NCBI GenBank assembly: GCA_018066175.1
Contig: JAGHRV010000058.1
Location: 1-49,010 of the forward strand
Length of the DNA stretch: 49,010 nucleotides
Source of the DNA: Candidatus Colicola equi
GTDB lineage: Bacteria > Bacteroidota > Bacteroidia > Bacteroidales > Paludibacteraceae
Direction: 5' to 3'
Position numbers and translations under genes: made by a program
Shown here: positions 8,110 to 17,247 of the stretch, piece by piece
Layout of the letters: each line of letters starts with the position of its first letter
Numbering within the stretch: the first letter of the stretch is position 1
The notes under the pieces: generated by a model
Database searches by the model: none
Told to the model about the DNA's origin: nothing
Seen by the model: the letters and a program-made list of their open reading frames with translations, nothing else

Positions 8110-8141
8110 CAAAATTACAACTTTTTTTTGATATAGACAAA
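8110..8141 (-). promoter_or_regulatory. Promoter of the tRNA-His/tRNA-Thr pair
   Basis: On the minus strand, TTTG (8141-8138), 20 bp, TAATTTTG (8117-8110), about 30 bp upstream of the tRNA-His 5' end. Confidence 0.75.
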
Positions 8142-8157
8142 TTTTTTGCAGAAAAAA

Positions 8158-8188
8158 TTGCTTATTTGGAATAATTTTTGTAACTTTG
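8158..8188 (+). promoter_or_regulatory. Promoter of the T9SS plug gene
   Basis: TTG at 8158-8160, 20 bp, TAACTTTG at 8181-8188. The ATG is 22 bp downstream. Confidence 0.72.
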
Positions 8189-8210
8189 TCGTCAAAAGTA
8201 GGAATACATC

Positions 8211-9542
8211 ATGAAAAAACAAGCCTTATTACTCCTTTTATGGTTGCCGGTTTATCTTGTAGCCGGTGAGATTACTTGTCCCATCTCTCGCTCTATTCAA
8301 TCCCTGCGTATTCAGTACCTTCAGGATGCCCTATCCGACTCTCGTCACGACCCGGTGCGCCCCTACCTCACCATGCCAGTAGAAGGCGTCATAGATGGTT
8401 CAGACCCTGCTAATACCCTACTCATCAGTTTTGATGAGATGAGCCATATTGAACACCAATATGCCTACTCTGTTCAGCATCTGAATGCGGATTACACGAT
8501 AGATGACCTATCTTCCTTTGATTATGTACGTGGATTTACCCGCATGGATATAACGGACTATGTCACGTCCCTTAATACAACACGCGACTACACGCACTAC
8601 TCCTTTGCTTTCCCTAATGAAGATATGCAGTTACTTATAAGTGGTAACTACCTTATCACTATCTATGACCCGGCGCAAGGCGAAGAAGCACCGATTGCCA
8701 AGGTGGTCTTTAACGTAGTGGAACCTCATGTGGGTATATATGCCACCGTTACTCCCAATACCACAGAAGAGATTGCAGGACGGTATCAGCAGCTCAATAT
8801 AGACGTAGATGCCCGAGATATACGATGGTTCAACCCGAACGAAATCACTCTGGTAGTGCGTCAAAACGACCGCATTGATAACTGCGTATATGCTCCCTAC
8901 CCCAGTTTTGTGGAGGCTAACCGCCTTAGATGGACTAATCACAAGGCACTCATCTTTGAGGGAGGGAATGAGTATCGGCACTTTGATACCTACTCTACTT
9001 ACTATGGTGGCTATCACGTGGACCGTATTCGATATGACCATCAGGACTACCACGCATTCTTGGATGTTGATCCGGTGTTAGGTACCCTCAATAGCAACTC
9101 CTCGCGTTGCGGAATGGCCTATACACGAGAGAATGACCATAATGGTATGTGCGTTGTTAACGCCGAACGCTGCTCTGATATAGCTACCGAAGCCGAATAT
9201 ATGTATGTGCATTGGGTATTACCGGTAGAAGAACCTATTTTTGATGGCTCTATCTATATCGGTGGAGATATATTCTATAACCAACTCAATGCCGGTCTTA
9301 ATCGTATGTTGTACGATAACGAACAACGTTGTTACTACTTCAACGGCCTCGTTAAACAAGGCGGCTACGACTATCAATACTGGTTAAAGAAAAAAGGAGA
9401 ACCTTCTGCCACATTGCTGTTAACAGAAGGTTCACATTGGGAGACTGAAAATGTCTACACCATTTATGTCTATTTCCACTCGGTCAATGACCGTTATGAT
9501 CGGTTAGTAGGCGTAGCACAAGTTAATTCAACGGCTCGCTAA
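8211..9542 (+). CDS. Type IX secretion system plug protein (DUF5103 family)
   Basis: Exported protein of 443 aa with an N-terminal signal peptide (MKKQALLLLLWLPVYLVAG). It matches my recollection of the DUF5103 family, which plugs the periplasmic side of the SprA/Sov channel of the type IX secretion system. Supporting segments are ISFDEM, the conserved FTRMDITDYVTSLNTTRDYTHY near residues 108-129, the FPNEDMQLLISGNYLITIYD block near 133-152, and a beta-rich C-terminal half. It is transcribed alone, between two tRNAs and the polysaccharide genes. Together with the T9SS-like tail of the protein at 18.1-19.5 kb, it argues that this organism secretes proteins by T9SS. Confidence 0.85.
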   Translation: MKKQALLLLLWLPVYLVAGEITCPISRSIQSLRIQYLQDALSDSRHDPVRPYLTMPVEGVIDGSDPANTLLISFDEMSHIEHQYAYSVQHLNADYTIDDLSSFDYVRGFTRMDITDYVTSLNTTRDYTHYSFAFPNEDMQLLISGNYLITIYDPAQGEEAPIAKVVFNVVEPHVGIYATVTPNTTEEIAGRYQQLNIDVDARDIRWFNPNEITLVVRQNDRIDNCVYAPYPSFVEANRLRWTNHKALIFEGGNEYRHFDTYSTYYGGYHVDRIRYDHQDYHAFLDVDPVLGTLNSNSSRCGMAYTRENDHNGMCVVNAERCSDIATEAEYMYVHWVLPVEEPIFDGSIYIGGDIFYNQLNAGLNRMLYDNEQRCYYFNGLVKQGGYDYQYWLKKKGEPSATLLLTEGSHWETENVYTIYVYFHSVNDRYDRLVGVAQVNSTAR

Positions 9543-9579
9543 AGCCTATTTTAATTAACTTGTCCCCTATTAATCTGCC

Positions 9580-12246
9580 CTACTCGTCATCATCGACGTA
9601 ATAGTTATAATGTTCGGCTTGTTCTTCCTTGCCCATTAACTTTCCGTAGTAATATCCGTATTTTTCTTTCCATCTATTCTTCTTGCCGCTGTTACGTCCA
9701 TAGCCATAACCGTAACCGTAGCCGTAGCCGTACTTACCGCCGTATCCTCCGTAGCCATGCTTACTGCCGTAGCCATAAGCGTAACTATAGTTATATCCAT
9801 GGTGATAACCTTCGGTAGGCATATCGGATAGGACGACATTGACTTTACCGCTATGGTCGATGCTCAACTGCTCAAGCGTTTGCTTAATCAAGGCCTTACT
9901 GGTCTGTAAGCAACGAATGACGAAGAGCGTTGTATCGGCTTGTTCAATCAGGTTATATGCATCGGGTACTTGTCCGATAGGAGATGTATCCAAGACCACG
10001 AAATCATAACGTTCTTTCAGGGTCTTAATCATCTGAGCTAACTCATCAGAGTGGATCAACTCACCCGGGTTGGGAGGAACTGTTCCGGCACGCACCATAT
10101 CAAAATCAAATGGAGTGTCCTTTAGGATGATATCGTCTAATGAGCAGTCACCAATCAGGTAGTTCGTGACACCTAATCCGCTCTCTATACCTAATTTCTC
10201 GTGAACATTCGGTTTACGTATATCTAAGTCCACCAGAATAGTCTTTTTGCCGGTCATGGCAAACATAGCAGCTAAGTTGGTGCATAAGAAGGTCTTACCA
10301 TCACCTGATTCGGCAGAAGTGATGCACAGTGTGATCTTCTCTTTCTTTTGCACGATAAACTCGATGCGTGTTCGCATGGAGCGTAGTGACTCAGCATATC
10401 TGCTTCGTGGATTAGCCTTCACCAATGTTGGATTCGGGTTGCGGGCGTGCTTGAGTGATCCTATCAATTGGAAGTGACTCAACTTGGCAGCCTCCTTAGG
10501 AGTACGCACTTTATCATTGAGTAGCTCACTGAGTATAATGAGCACTAATGGCACTAATAGACCTACAATCATGTAGGTGGTCATGGTCTTACGTTTATCC
10601 TTACTGTTGACGCATATTGATCTGCGAGCATGGTCTAAGATATCGTTATCCGGAGTGTTGCTGGCCTTTTGAATCTCGGCCTCAGCGCGTTTCTGTAAGA
10701 AGAACGTATAGTAGTTATCATCAATACGGTAGTTACGCTCGATACTTACCATCTGTAGTTCTTTCTCAGGCAGTCTCTTCATGTTTTGCTCCACCTCAGC
10801 GTAGCGTCCATTCAGGTCTTGTTTCTCAATCTCCAATGATGCACGCATCGTTTTAATCACTTCGCGTAATCCTTCCTTAACGTGCTCTATATCGTTGGTG
10901 TACTTGGCATAATACACGTTCTTCTCGCTTAATTCGCTGCGTTGCAGTTGCAGGTCATTGAGTTGAGTGACGAACTGAGTTAACATGGGTTCACTTATAC
11001 CTAACGAAGCCGGAGCCACTACAGCGCCTTGTTCGATTTGCTGTTTGAGGTAATTATCCATGTAATCCAGGTAGGTCTCTTTTAGGCGCAATGCCATCTG
11101 TTCCTTGTCGTATTCCGCCATTTGAGTCATCAGTGTGCCGGCATAGGTGGATACATTGACGAATTTATTCTCTTGACGGAAGTCAGTCATGGCTCCTTCA
11201 CTCACCTGCAGTTGTCCTCTTAGGTTCTCTAATTGGCTATCAATGAATCGAATGGAGTTATCTGCCACCATGTTCTTGCGCTCTAAGTTCTGCAGCAAGT
11301 ACATCTCAATGACTTTATCAATGATTTCGCAGTCTCGTTCAGGTGTTTCGCTGCGTAGGCTCAGTCGTAGCACGGTACTTCCTTCCACGAGGAACTCAGG
11401 CACTAAGTGGCTCAGGAACTCATCCACCAGACTAGATCTGGTGCGAAAACGGAAGTAGATATGTCCGCTGCGTAGCATGTCCATGTTCTCGGTAGGCCAT
11501 ACAGTGGCGGTGAATAGTTTAGACTCTATTTTTTCGCCAAACCGCGTTGTTACGGAGAACGGCAAATGTTCGTCAGTAGATTCAATGGTGAGCCGTCCGT
11601 CCCCGGTGAAGGAGCATTTGAACATCACCGAATAAGCCTCTTGTGATATCTTGTCGTATTCGACTAAGATAGGCGATTGACGATAGACATTACGGGTCTT
11701 GAAACGTCCTTGTGTGAAGTACTCTACGTTGAGGAAGGGCAGACTATCCACCACGCGTGCCATCAGGTCGTATGAGCCCAGCATGATCATCTGATTCTTC
11801 ACGTTGGTATATCCGGCATCTACGCCGAAACCCTGCATCAAACCACCTCCCATGGTGGTGCCATAAGGTGTGGACTGCTTGATGATAATCGTTCCGCAAG
11901 ATAAGTACTGTGGCATCCAGCGACGGTTCTTGAGGTAACCCAGTGCGAAGGCAATGATACCTGCAATCACGAATAAGTACCAGTAATGCAAGATACGCAG
12001 TATCCACTCCATGACATTGAAGTTAAAGCCATCCTCGTCCTCTTGCTGAGGTCCACCACCATAAGGCGCGGCGTTATACGGATTATTATAAGGCGTGTTA
12101 TACGGCGAATGGTACGGAGCATTATACGGATTATTATACGGACTATTATAGGGCGTATTATAAGGAGAGTTATAGGGACTCTGATAAGGATTGTTGTACG
12201 GACTATTATACGGGTTGTTGTACGGATTTTCCTCGTTTTTTGCCAT
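9580..12246 (-). CDS. Wzc-like polysaccharide co-polymerase / tyrosine autokinase
   Basis: Inner-membrane protein of 888 aa that controls chain length and export of capsule or exopolysaccharide. Order of parts: a Tyr/Pro repeat tail (residues 7-58), a Wzz-type first helix near 85, a long coiled-coil periplasmic region (about 330-510), a second helix near 560 (MTTYMIVGLLVPLVLII), then the kinase with Walker A ESGDGKTF near 655, Walker A' VDLDIRKP near 682 and Walker B VVLDTSP near 749. The C-terminus is an exceptionally Tyr-rich tail (GYGYGYG runs, then KYGYYYGK), the expected autophosphorylation cluster. Both ends are therefore tyrosine-rich, which is unusual. It is the last gene of the wlbA-wza-wza-wzc unit. 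Confidence 0.92.
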   Translation of the reverse strand: MAKNEENPYNNPYNSPYNNPYQSPYNSPYNTPYNSPYNNPYNAPYHSPYNTPYNNPYNAAPYGGGPQQEDEDGFNFNVMEWILRILHYWYLFVIAGIIAFALGYLKNRRWMPQYLSCGTIIIKQSTPYGTTMGGGLMQGFGVDAGYTNVKNQMIMLGSYDLMARVVDSLPFLNVEYFTQGRFKTRNVYRQSPILVEYDKISQEAYSVMFKCSFTGDGRLTIESTDEHLPFSVTTRFGEKIESKLFTATVWPTENMDMLRSGHIYFRFRTRSSLVDEFLSHLVPEFLVEGSTVLRLSLRSETPERDCEIIDKVIEMYLLQNLERKNMVADNSIRFIDSQLENLRGQLQVSEGAMTDFRQENKFVNVSTYAGTLMTQMAEYDKEQMALRLKETYLDYMDNYLKQQIEQGAVVAPASLGISEPMLTQFVTQLNDLQLQRSELSEKNVYYAKYTNDIEHVKEGLREVIKTMRASLEIEKQDLNGRYAEVEQNMKRLPEKELQMVSIERNYRIDDNYYTFFLQKRAEAEIQKASNTPDNDILDHARRSICVNSKDKRKTMTTYMIVGLLVPLVLIILSELLNDKVRTPKEAAKLSHFQLIGSLKHARNPNPTLVKANPRSRYAESLRSMRTRIEFIVQKKEKITLCITSAESGDGKTFLCTNLAAMFAMTGKKTILVDLDIRKPNVHEKLGIESGLGVTNYLIGDCSLDDIILKDTPFDFDMVRAGTVPPNPGELIHSDELAQMIKTLKERYDFVVLDTSPIGQVPDAYNLIEQADTTLFVIRCLQTSKALIKQTLEQLSIDHSGKVNVVLSDMPTEGYHHGYNYSYAYGYGSKHGYGGYGGKYGYGYGYGYGYGRNSGKKNRWKEKYGYYYGKLMGKEEQAEHYNYYVDDDE
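12073..12228 (-). repeat. 12-bp coding tandem repeat in wzc (xPYN units)
   Basis: Thirteen four-residue units of the form [N/S/T/A]PY[N/Q/H] are encoded by near-identical 12-bp units just after the start codon. They add thirteen tyrosines to the cytoplasmic N-terminus. Confidence 0.9.
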
Positions 12247-12257
12247 AGTACTATAAA

Positions 12258-13022
12258 TTAAAATGGTAGATTAGGTATATAATTCAACACAGTGATGAGC
12301 AGACTGACGCTACTCATGATAATAGCTAAGAAACTGCTATAGTTAGATTGCTTGAAGAAACTGGAGGGTTCGCGGCTTACATAAATCAAGTCATTGGGGT
12401 AAATATAGTAGTACTTACTATCAATAATCGATTTGGTGCGGATATCAAACTCCAATACTTCAGGAGCCTCATTGCCGTGCGGACGTATTATACGTACATG
12501 TCGTCGGTCACCGGTCAGCATCAGGTCGCCCGTCATCGCCAAGGCTTGGAAGATGGTCATTCGGTCTTTATAGACGTACTTGACACCTGAACCTATATCG
12601 CCTAAGACGGTGAATTGTTTATTGTACAAAGCCAATTTGACATCAGCATCCGGTATGAGTTCACGCATGTACTTACGCACGGTGTCTTGCGCTTCTAACT
12701 CGGTTAGTCCTTCCAAGCGGATAGGATCTAAGAAAGGCAGGTCGACCGTACCGTCCGAATAAATACGGTACGAATTGGCGTACTGTGAGTTAGCCGAATT
12801 GTTATTATTCGCCAATAAGGTCTTGGCGATGGTCTCATCCATGGTGATAACACGATAGATAACCTCGTCATTAACCTGCAAGCGATAAGGCTGATAGGAA
12901 GCAGAATCGTAAACCGGCATCTTCTTGCCTTCCTGCAATAAACCTACTTGTTTATGAGGGTAGCACCCTGTGAATGCCATTGCTATCGCAACGAGACTCA
13001 ATATGAATATATTCTTTCTCAT
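12258..13022 (-). CDS. Wza-like polysaccharide export lipoprotein, copy 1
   Basis: Outer-membrane polysaccharide export protein. The start at 13022 (MRKNIFILSL) is chosen because it opens a lipoprotein signal peptide ending in the lipobox AFTGC; an upstream Met at 13046 would overlap the neighbouring gene and spoil the signal. The 254-aa protein contains a poly-export segment (YRLQVNDEVIYRVITMDE) near residue 45, two SLBB-like units (LPFLDPIRLEGLTELEAQ near 120; ALAMTGDLMLTGDRRHVRI near 170) and a hydrophobic C-terminal helix. It is about a quarter identical by eye to the next gene upstream, suggesting an old duplication. It sits 11 bp before wzc. Confidence 0.88.
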   Translation of the reverse strand: MRKNIFILSLVAIAMAFTGCYPHKQVGLLQEGKKMPVYDSASYQPYRLQVNDEVIYRVITMDETIAKTLLANNNNSANSQYANSYRIYSDGTVDLPFLDPIRLEGLTELEAQDTVRKYMRELIPDADVKLALYNKQFTVLGDIGSGVKYVYKDRMTIFQALAMTGDLMLTGDRRHVRIIRPHGNEAPEVLEFDIRTKSIIDSKYYYIYPNDLIYVSREPSSFFKQSNYSSFLAIIMSSVSLLITVLNYIPNLPF

Positions 13023-13032
13023 AGCAATGTCA

Positions 13033-13881
13033 TTATTTAGAAGCATTAATGATACGCGTCACTATACCATAGACGAATCCGCCGAAGGAGAGTGTTGATG
13101 CCACAATAGCAACCGTTGTTGCGGCATTGTTGACTCCGAAGGCTTTGCCCTTCAGTTGACGCACGTAAATGACATCATTCGGTTCCACATAGTAGTACTC
13201 CGAATTGATAATATCTTTGGACCGCAAGTCAAAGGTGATGACTTTGGTTTGTCCTTCTATCTCGCGCACTATCTGCACTTTCGACCGGTCGCTCCAGTCG
13301 CCTACATCACCGGCTTGGGCGAGTGCTTCAAAGATAGTAAGTTTCTCACGTCGGATGGGGAAATTACCGGTACCACGTTGTGAGATCACGCTATAGGAGC
13401 GTTGCACGACGTTCACTTCGCAACTCACCATGTTGTAGTCGCCATAGGACTTGATGTAAGTGCCTAACTCTTTCTCTAACGCCAGTTTGACTTCACGAGT
13501 GTTCTTGCCCCGCACGTAGATATGACCTACTAAGGGATAATCGATACATCCGTCTTCTAATACGAGGTACGAATATAACTCGTTGGAATAGCCTGTTCCG
13601 GATGTGTTCATCTGTTGCCGCATTTGTGCAGCACTATACCCACCGGATGCACCGGATGCATTGAATAACTTCATCACTTTTTCATCTACCGAATAGACAT
13701 AGATATATAATCTATCTCCAATTCGCAGTTGATAATCCTGATAATCCAATGTATCCACATACTCCGGTATACCTTTCTTACCAGGCTCTTGTAGGAGGTT
13801 CACCTTCTTGCTCGTCACGCAAGAAGAGAGCGCCATTATTAAGCCCAATACCAATAATATGTGTCGTTTTTTTGTCATCAT
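13033..13881 (-). CDS. Wza-like polysaccharide export lipoprotein, copy 2
   Basis: Second outer-membrane export lipoprotein of the same family, 282 aa, with a signal peptide ending in the lipobox ALSSC near residue 21. Seen: the poly-export motif YQLRIGDRLYIYVYSVDE near residue 50, the SLBB-type segments VGHIYVRGKNTREVKLAL near 120 and LAQAGDVGDWSDRSKVQIV near 190, and a C-terminal hydrophobic helix (ATTVAIVASTLSFGGFVYGIV). Adjacent Wza paralogs could form a mixed channel or serve two lengths of polymer; the sequence cannot tell which. It lies 10 bp before copy 1 and 28 bp after the dehydrogenase, all in one transcript. Confidence 0.87.
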   Translation of the reverse strand: MMTKKRHILLVLGLIMALSSCVTSKKVNLLQEPGKKGIPEYVDTLDYQDYQLRIGDRLYIYVYSVDEKVMKLFNASGASGGYSAAQMRQQMNTSGTGYSNELYSYLVLEDGCIDYPLVGHIYVRGKNTREVKLALEKELGTYIKSYGDYNMVSCEVNVVQRSYSVISQRGTGNFPIRREKLTIFEALAQAGDVGDWSDRSKVQIVREIEGQTKVITFDLRSKDIINSEYYYVEPNDVIYVRQLKGKAFGVNNAATTVAIVASTLSFGGFVYGIVTRIINASK

Positions 13882-13909
13882 TTATTATGGCGTGCTCTAA
13901 GCACCACTT

Positions 13910-14893
13910 TTAACGTTTTTCGTCCCAGCCGAATGGGTGTTTAGCGAGAGGCAGTTTAGCCAGCGGGTGATAGTCCCCGACTAGTCCGATAGGTGTGGCG
14001 TGGCGTATGTCGCTTACTATCTGAATGCATGGACGTGCCTCGGCGATGCGGAATCCTTCACCGGCTAAGATACGTTTGTAGCTCTCGGTGTGTAACTCGG
14101 TGAAGCCTGCACTGAACTCAAACTCTTCGCCATCTATGCTGAGGGTACGGTAGGTCTTTTTCTCGCCTTGTACGGCATTAGCGGGCAGGCACTCGGCGTT
14201 GATGCTGAGGAAGTAACGCACGCGGGCGCGTTCTAATTCAAGGTATCCGGCTACGCGGTCAAAGCTCATTACATGAACGATATTCTGTTTGACGGGACCG
14301 AATATCCATTGGAGCATATCGTAGAAATGCACGCCAATGTTAGTGGCTACTCCACCCGACTTATGTACATCGCCTTTCCACGATGAGTAGTACCATTTAC
14401 CGCGGGAGGTGATGTAGGTCAGGTCCACATCATATACCTTGTCCTTGGGTCCGTTCTCTACTTTTTTCTTGAGGTTAGCGATAGCCTCGTGCAAGCGCAG
14501 CTGGAGAATCGTGTAAGCCTGATGGCCGGTCTCTTGTTCCAGTTCAACGAGGTTATCTATGTTGTAGGGGTTGAGTACGAGTGGTTTTTCGCAGATGACG
14601 TTGCATCCCAGGCGCAATCCGTAACGGATAAAGGCATCATGGGTGTAGTTGGGAGTGCATATGGACATCCAAGATAGAGGATCGTCGGTGCGTTGCTGCT
14701 TACTGCAGAAGCGATCAAACTGCTCGTTCTCCGTGAAGAAGGAGCATTCCGGGAATGAACTGTCAAGACGACCGACGCTATCGAACTTGTCGTAAGCGAC
14801 CATTAGGTTATTGCCTGTGTCGGCAATGGCTTTGATATGTCGCGGTGCTATATAGCCTGCGGCACCAATTAATGCGAAGTTTAAAGATTTCAT
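13910..14893 (-). CDS. Gfo/Idh/MocA oxidoreductase, WlbA/WbpB-like
   Basis: NAD-dependent dehydrogenase of 327 aa. The N-terminus (LNFALIGAAGYIAPRHIKAI) is a Rossmann loop in the form seen in WlbA/WbpB, which oxidise UDP-N-acetyl-glucosaminuronic acid at C3 to make diacetylated mannuronic-acid sugars. The EKP motif is present (ICEKPLVLNP near residue 97), as is the catalytic-His region TNIGVHFYDMLQWIFGP near 183-199. The substrate is inferred from this resemblance and from the polysaccharide context; partner aminotransferase and acetyltransferase genes are not in the window. It is the first gene of the wza-wzc transcript, and its 5' leader contains the hairpin repeat and a heptamer array. Confidence 0.82.
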   Translation of the reverse strand: MKSLNFALIGAAGYIAPRHIKAIADTGNNLMVAYDKFDSVGRLDSSFPECSFFTENEQFDRFCSKQQRTDDPLSWMSICTPNYTHDAFIRYGLRLGCNVICEKPLVLNPYNIDNLVELEQETGHQAYTILQLRLHEAIANLKKKVENGPKDKVYDVDLTYITSRGKWYYSSWKGDVHKSGGVATNIGVHFYDMLQWIFGPVKQNIVHVMSFDRVAGYLELERARVRYFLSINAECLPANAVQGEKKTYRTLSIDGEEFEFSAGFTELHTESYKRILAGEGFRIAEARPCIQIVSDIRHATPIGLVGDYHPLAKLPLAKHPFGWDEKR

Positions 14894-14898
14894 TATTA

Positions 14899-14949
14899 TT
14901 GTAGATTGTATATTGTATATTGCTTATTGGTGCCTCCGGGCACTCCGAT
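14899..14949. repeat. Heptamer array plus hairpin repeat in the wlbA leader
   Basis: 7-mers such as TTGTAGA, TTGTATA, TTGTATA and TTGCTTA run straight into the hairpin repeat (14929-14949). The block lies between the start site and the ATG, so it would be transcribed as 5' leader. Confidence 0.8.
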
Positions 14950-14962
14950 GTACTTGAGGCTG

Positions 14963-14994
14963 CAAAGTTACAAAATCTTTTGCATATATGCAAA
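14963..14994 (-). promoter_or_regulatory. Promoter of the wlbA-wza-wza-wzc unit
   Basis: On the minus strand, TTTG (14994-14991), 20 bp, TAACTTTG (14970-14963). It carries the exact palindrome TTTGCATATATGCAAA over the -33 element. Confidence 0.78.
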
Positions 14995-15010
14995 TATATC
15001 TTATTCTTTT

Positions 15011-16516
15011 TTACGCTGAGTGCATCTTTTTGAATAAAATCGAGTGCATTGTCATAAAAAAGTAGCGTATATCGGTCCAAATCGGGTGTTGTAAGTAGGC
15101 GTCCAAGTATTTATGTTCGCTGGCGTATAACTCGTCAAATGTCTTGGGATGGTCGATATAGAACGGGGGGATGAGTCCGGGTTTGGTCAGTGTCCGTTTG
15201 TCCTGAAGGTCCTTGGGATACTGGTCAAACATAGCTTTGCTGAGTGGTCTGACGCCAACCAGTTTGACGTCACCTTTGAGCCAGTTAAGCAGCATCGGCA
15301 GTTCGTCCAGCCAGTACTTACGCAGTATGCGTCCCCAGTGGGTGATGCGCCAATCGTCGTCGCTCTTGTCGGCTATGTTCATTCCTCCGCGCTGCTCAAA
15401 GACGTACTGCTGTATGTACTCGGAGTACGGGTGCATAGTGCGGAACTTATAGAAGTAACGAATCTCTTTGTTCTTGCATACTCGCGGGAGTTTGATGAGC
15501 GGTCCGTATATCTTCATGGACTCTTGCGGATAGGGCTGCGAGTGTCGTCGAGCGAACACGTATTCGATGTGGCCCATTGGGATGATCTGTTCGACCTCAA
15601 AGCCGCAGTAGTACAGTCGTCCGAGGACTTCTGTTTTGCTGAGTGTGCGTTTGCGTCCTTTGGTGAGGTCGTAGTGGAGCCGGGACATGAGCAGCAGACG
15701 TGGGGTGACACGGCGGTAGATGAACCAGCAGAGGTAGACGATGTAGTTGATGCCCTTGGGATAGGAGCGTAGGATTTTGCTTTTGACGTATTCTTGTGGG
15801 CGGTAGCAGCAGACGTACTGACCGTTGTCCGGCAGTTTTTGGTTGACGATGCAGAAGCGTTTATTGATGCCGCGAGCGTCGTTGAGGAGAGTGAGGTCGA
15901 CGAGTGTTTGGTACTGGTAGTCAGGTATTTGCACGAAGGAGAACATGTCTCGGTTGGCGACGACTTTGGTGAGTCGGCTGTCCAGGTGGGCTTGCGCGAG
16001 CAGCATCTGATAGTCTTCCTCGGTGGTTAGTCCCAGTACGGACTGATGCACGGCTTCAAGGGACTCGGGGGAACGAGGCGAATCGTGGTGGGCGACTTGG
16101 GCGTTGTGACGCTGTTCGATGACCATCGGTGGCACGTTCATGTTAAGGGCGAATTTCCAGTAGTGCAGGCAGAGAAGAACCACTGCGTCCGCCATCATGA
16201 CCAGTCCAATCATCCATAGGGCAATCGTCATTGAGAACGTATAGGCGGTGGCGAGGGGGAGGAAGTACCAGGTGAGTAGCATCTGGATGCCGCCGGTGAG
16301 CAGCATGCCGAGGATATCCTGCCACAGCCATGTGTCGCGGTAGGTGCGTTTGTACTTACAGGTGATGAGTCCGATGATGATCCAGGTGACCATCATCACG
16401 GCAAATAGACCAACGTAGGGGGCTATCTCACTCTTGTGGGCGGCTACGCGCCAGAGGATGCAGACGACGGACATGAGGATCCAGAGAGTGCAGTCTTTGA
16501 TTATTTTTTTAAACAT
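15011..16516 (-). CDS. Undecaprenyl-phosphate sugar-1-phosphate transferase
   Basis: Initiating glycosyltransferase predicted to load the first sugar of an envelope polysaccharide onto the lipid carrier. The start at 16516 (MFKKIIKDCTLW) is chosen because the longer frame upstream is unrelated sequence overlapping the deacetylase. The protein is 501 aa: four membrane helices in the first 116 residues, a cytoplasmic middle region, then the catalytic bacterial-sugar-transferase domain at the C-terminus. Seen there are YKFRTMHPYSEYI, the WLDELPMLLNWLKGDVKLVGVRP block and TKPGLIPPF. Its start overlaps the preceding stop by 16 nt. The wlbA promoter begins right after its stop. Confidence 0.87.
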   Translation of the reverse strand: MFKKIIKDCTLWILMSVVCILWRVAAHKSEIAPYVGLFAVMMVTWIIIGLITCKYKRTYRDTWLWQDILGMLLTGGIQMLLTWYFLPLATAYTFSMTIALWMIGLVMMADAVVLLCLHYWKFALNMNVPPMVIEQRHNAQVAHHDSPRSPESLEAVHQSVLGLTTEEDYQMLLAQAHLDSRLTKVVANRDMFSFVQIPDYQYQTLVDLTLLNDARGINKRFCIVNQKLPDNGQYVCCYRPQEYVKSKILRSYPKGINYIVYLCWFIYRRVTPRLLLMSRLHYDLTKGRKRTLSKTEVLGRLYYCGFEVEQIIPMGHIEYVFARRHSQPYPQESMKIYGPLIKLPRVCKNKEIRYFYKFRTMHPYSEYIQQYVFEQRGGMNIADKSDDDWRITHWGRILRKYWLDELPMLLNWLKGDVKLVGVRPLSKAMFDQYPKDLQDKRTLTKPGLIPPFYIDHPKTFDELYASEHKYLDAYLQHPIWTDIRYFFMTMHSILFKKMHSA

Positions 16517-17241
16517 ATTATTAGTCGTTTGATGATGTTTTTGAGGGATTGGGAGGTGTATTCGATAAGCCATTCGAAGATGTTGTCGGTCCAACGTTGG
16601 GGGTGAGTGGTGATGAGGATATGGTGTATGGTGTATGGTGTTTGGTGTATGGTGGAGAGCCAGGTGACGATGTCGGGGGTGGAATGGAAGGTGAGGCCTT
16701 GTTGATTCCATTGTTCTTGTTGCGGGACTTTGTCGCGGACGGAGACCTTGTATCCGTCCCATCGTCGTCCGGTGTCGGTGAGGTAGAGGGTGGTATTGAA
16801 GTCCTCGTCGAAGTACGGTTCGTAGTCGATTCCGTAGTCGTGGTAGTTGTATGTTTTCCAGAGGTCTCTGCCGTCGTATTGACTGGTAGGAGCGCCATGC
16901 ATGCAGATACGGTGCACGGGGTAGAACTGCCGGAAGTATTGCAGCCATTGTTGGAAGTGCTCAATGGCCTGATGGGGGTCGCCGTGGGTGATGGACATGT
17001 CTTCGTAGTGGTACCCTATTTCGTGTCCGAGATTGACGATAGCTTGTATGACGTCGGGGTTGTTGGAGCATGGTGTGCAGCGGAAGTAATAGACGGCCTG
17101 CACGCCGAGTTCAGCTTCTATTTTCGCTAATTCAAGCGAATGGAACGGTCGCTTGTCCACGTCGTGCCTGAGAGTAAAAGGTATTCCGCTGGCCTGCAGC
17201 GCGAGGACGAGTGCGCGGTATTGTTTACGAGTAAAATCCAT
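16501..17241 (-). CDS. Polysaccharide deacetylase-like protein
   Basis: Protein of 246 aa resembling NodB-type deacetylases. The metal-site motif HDVD appears as FTLRHDVDKRP near residue 25, and the HEIGYHYED segment near 73 resembles the second motif with its spaced histidines. A further segment, ICMHGAPTS, lies near 112. It has no signal peptide, so a cytoplasmic sugar deacetylase acting on precursors is possible; some members of this group have unknown substrates. Near residues 196-208 a translated heptamer array (TIHQTPYTIHH) is inserted in frame. It overlaps the sugar transferase by 16 nt, which supports a joint role in envelope polysaccharide synthesis. Confidence 0.7.
   Translation of the reverse strand: MDFTRKQYRALVLALQASGIPFTLRHDVDKRPFHSLELAKIEAELGVQAVYYFRCTPCSNNPDVIQAIVNLGHEIGYHYEDMSITHGDPHQAIEHFQQWLQYFRQFYPVHRICMHGAPTSQYDGRDLWKTYNYHDYGIDYEPYFDEDFNTTLYLTDTGRRWDGYKVSVRDKVPQQEQWNQQGLTFHSTPDIVTWLSTIHQTPYTIHHILITTHPQRWTDNIFEWLIEYTSQSLKNIIKRLIICLKK
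16619..16655. repeat. Heptamer array inside the deacetylase gene
   Basis: Five 7-mers, ATGGTGT three times, TTGGTGT and ATGGTGG, are in frame and read on the minus strand as Thr-Ile-His-rich sequence. Confidence 0.85.
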
Positions 17242-17247
17242 GATTTG

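Noticed and set aside
15149..15772. Long open frame opposite the sugar transferase
   Set aside because: A shadow of the real gene: no promoter, no start context, and composition follows the opposite strand. The same holds for most other long overlapping frames.
16517..16948. N-terminal extension of the sugar transferase frame
   Set aside because: It lies wholly antisense-in-frame-shifted over the deacetylase gene, is rich in Arg/His/Pro and has no helix; the real start fits MFKKIIKDCTLW at 16516.
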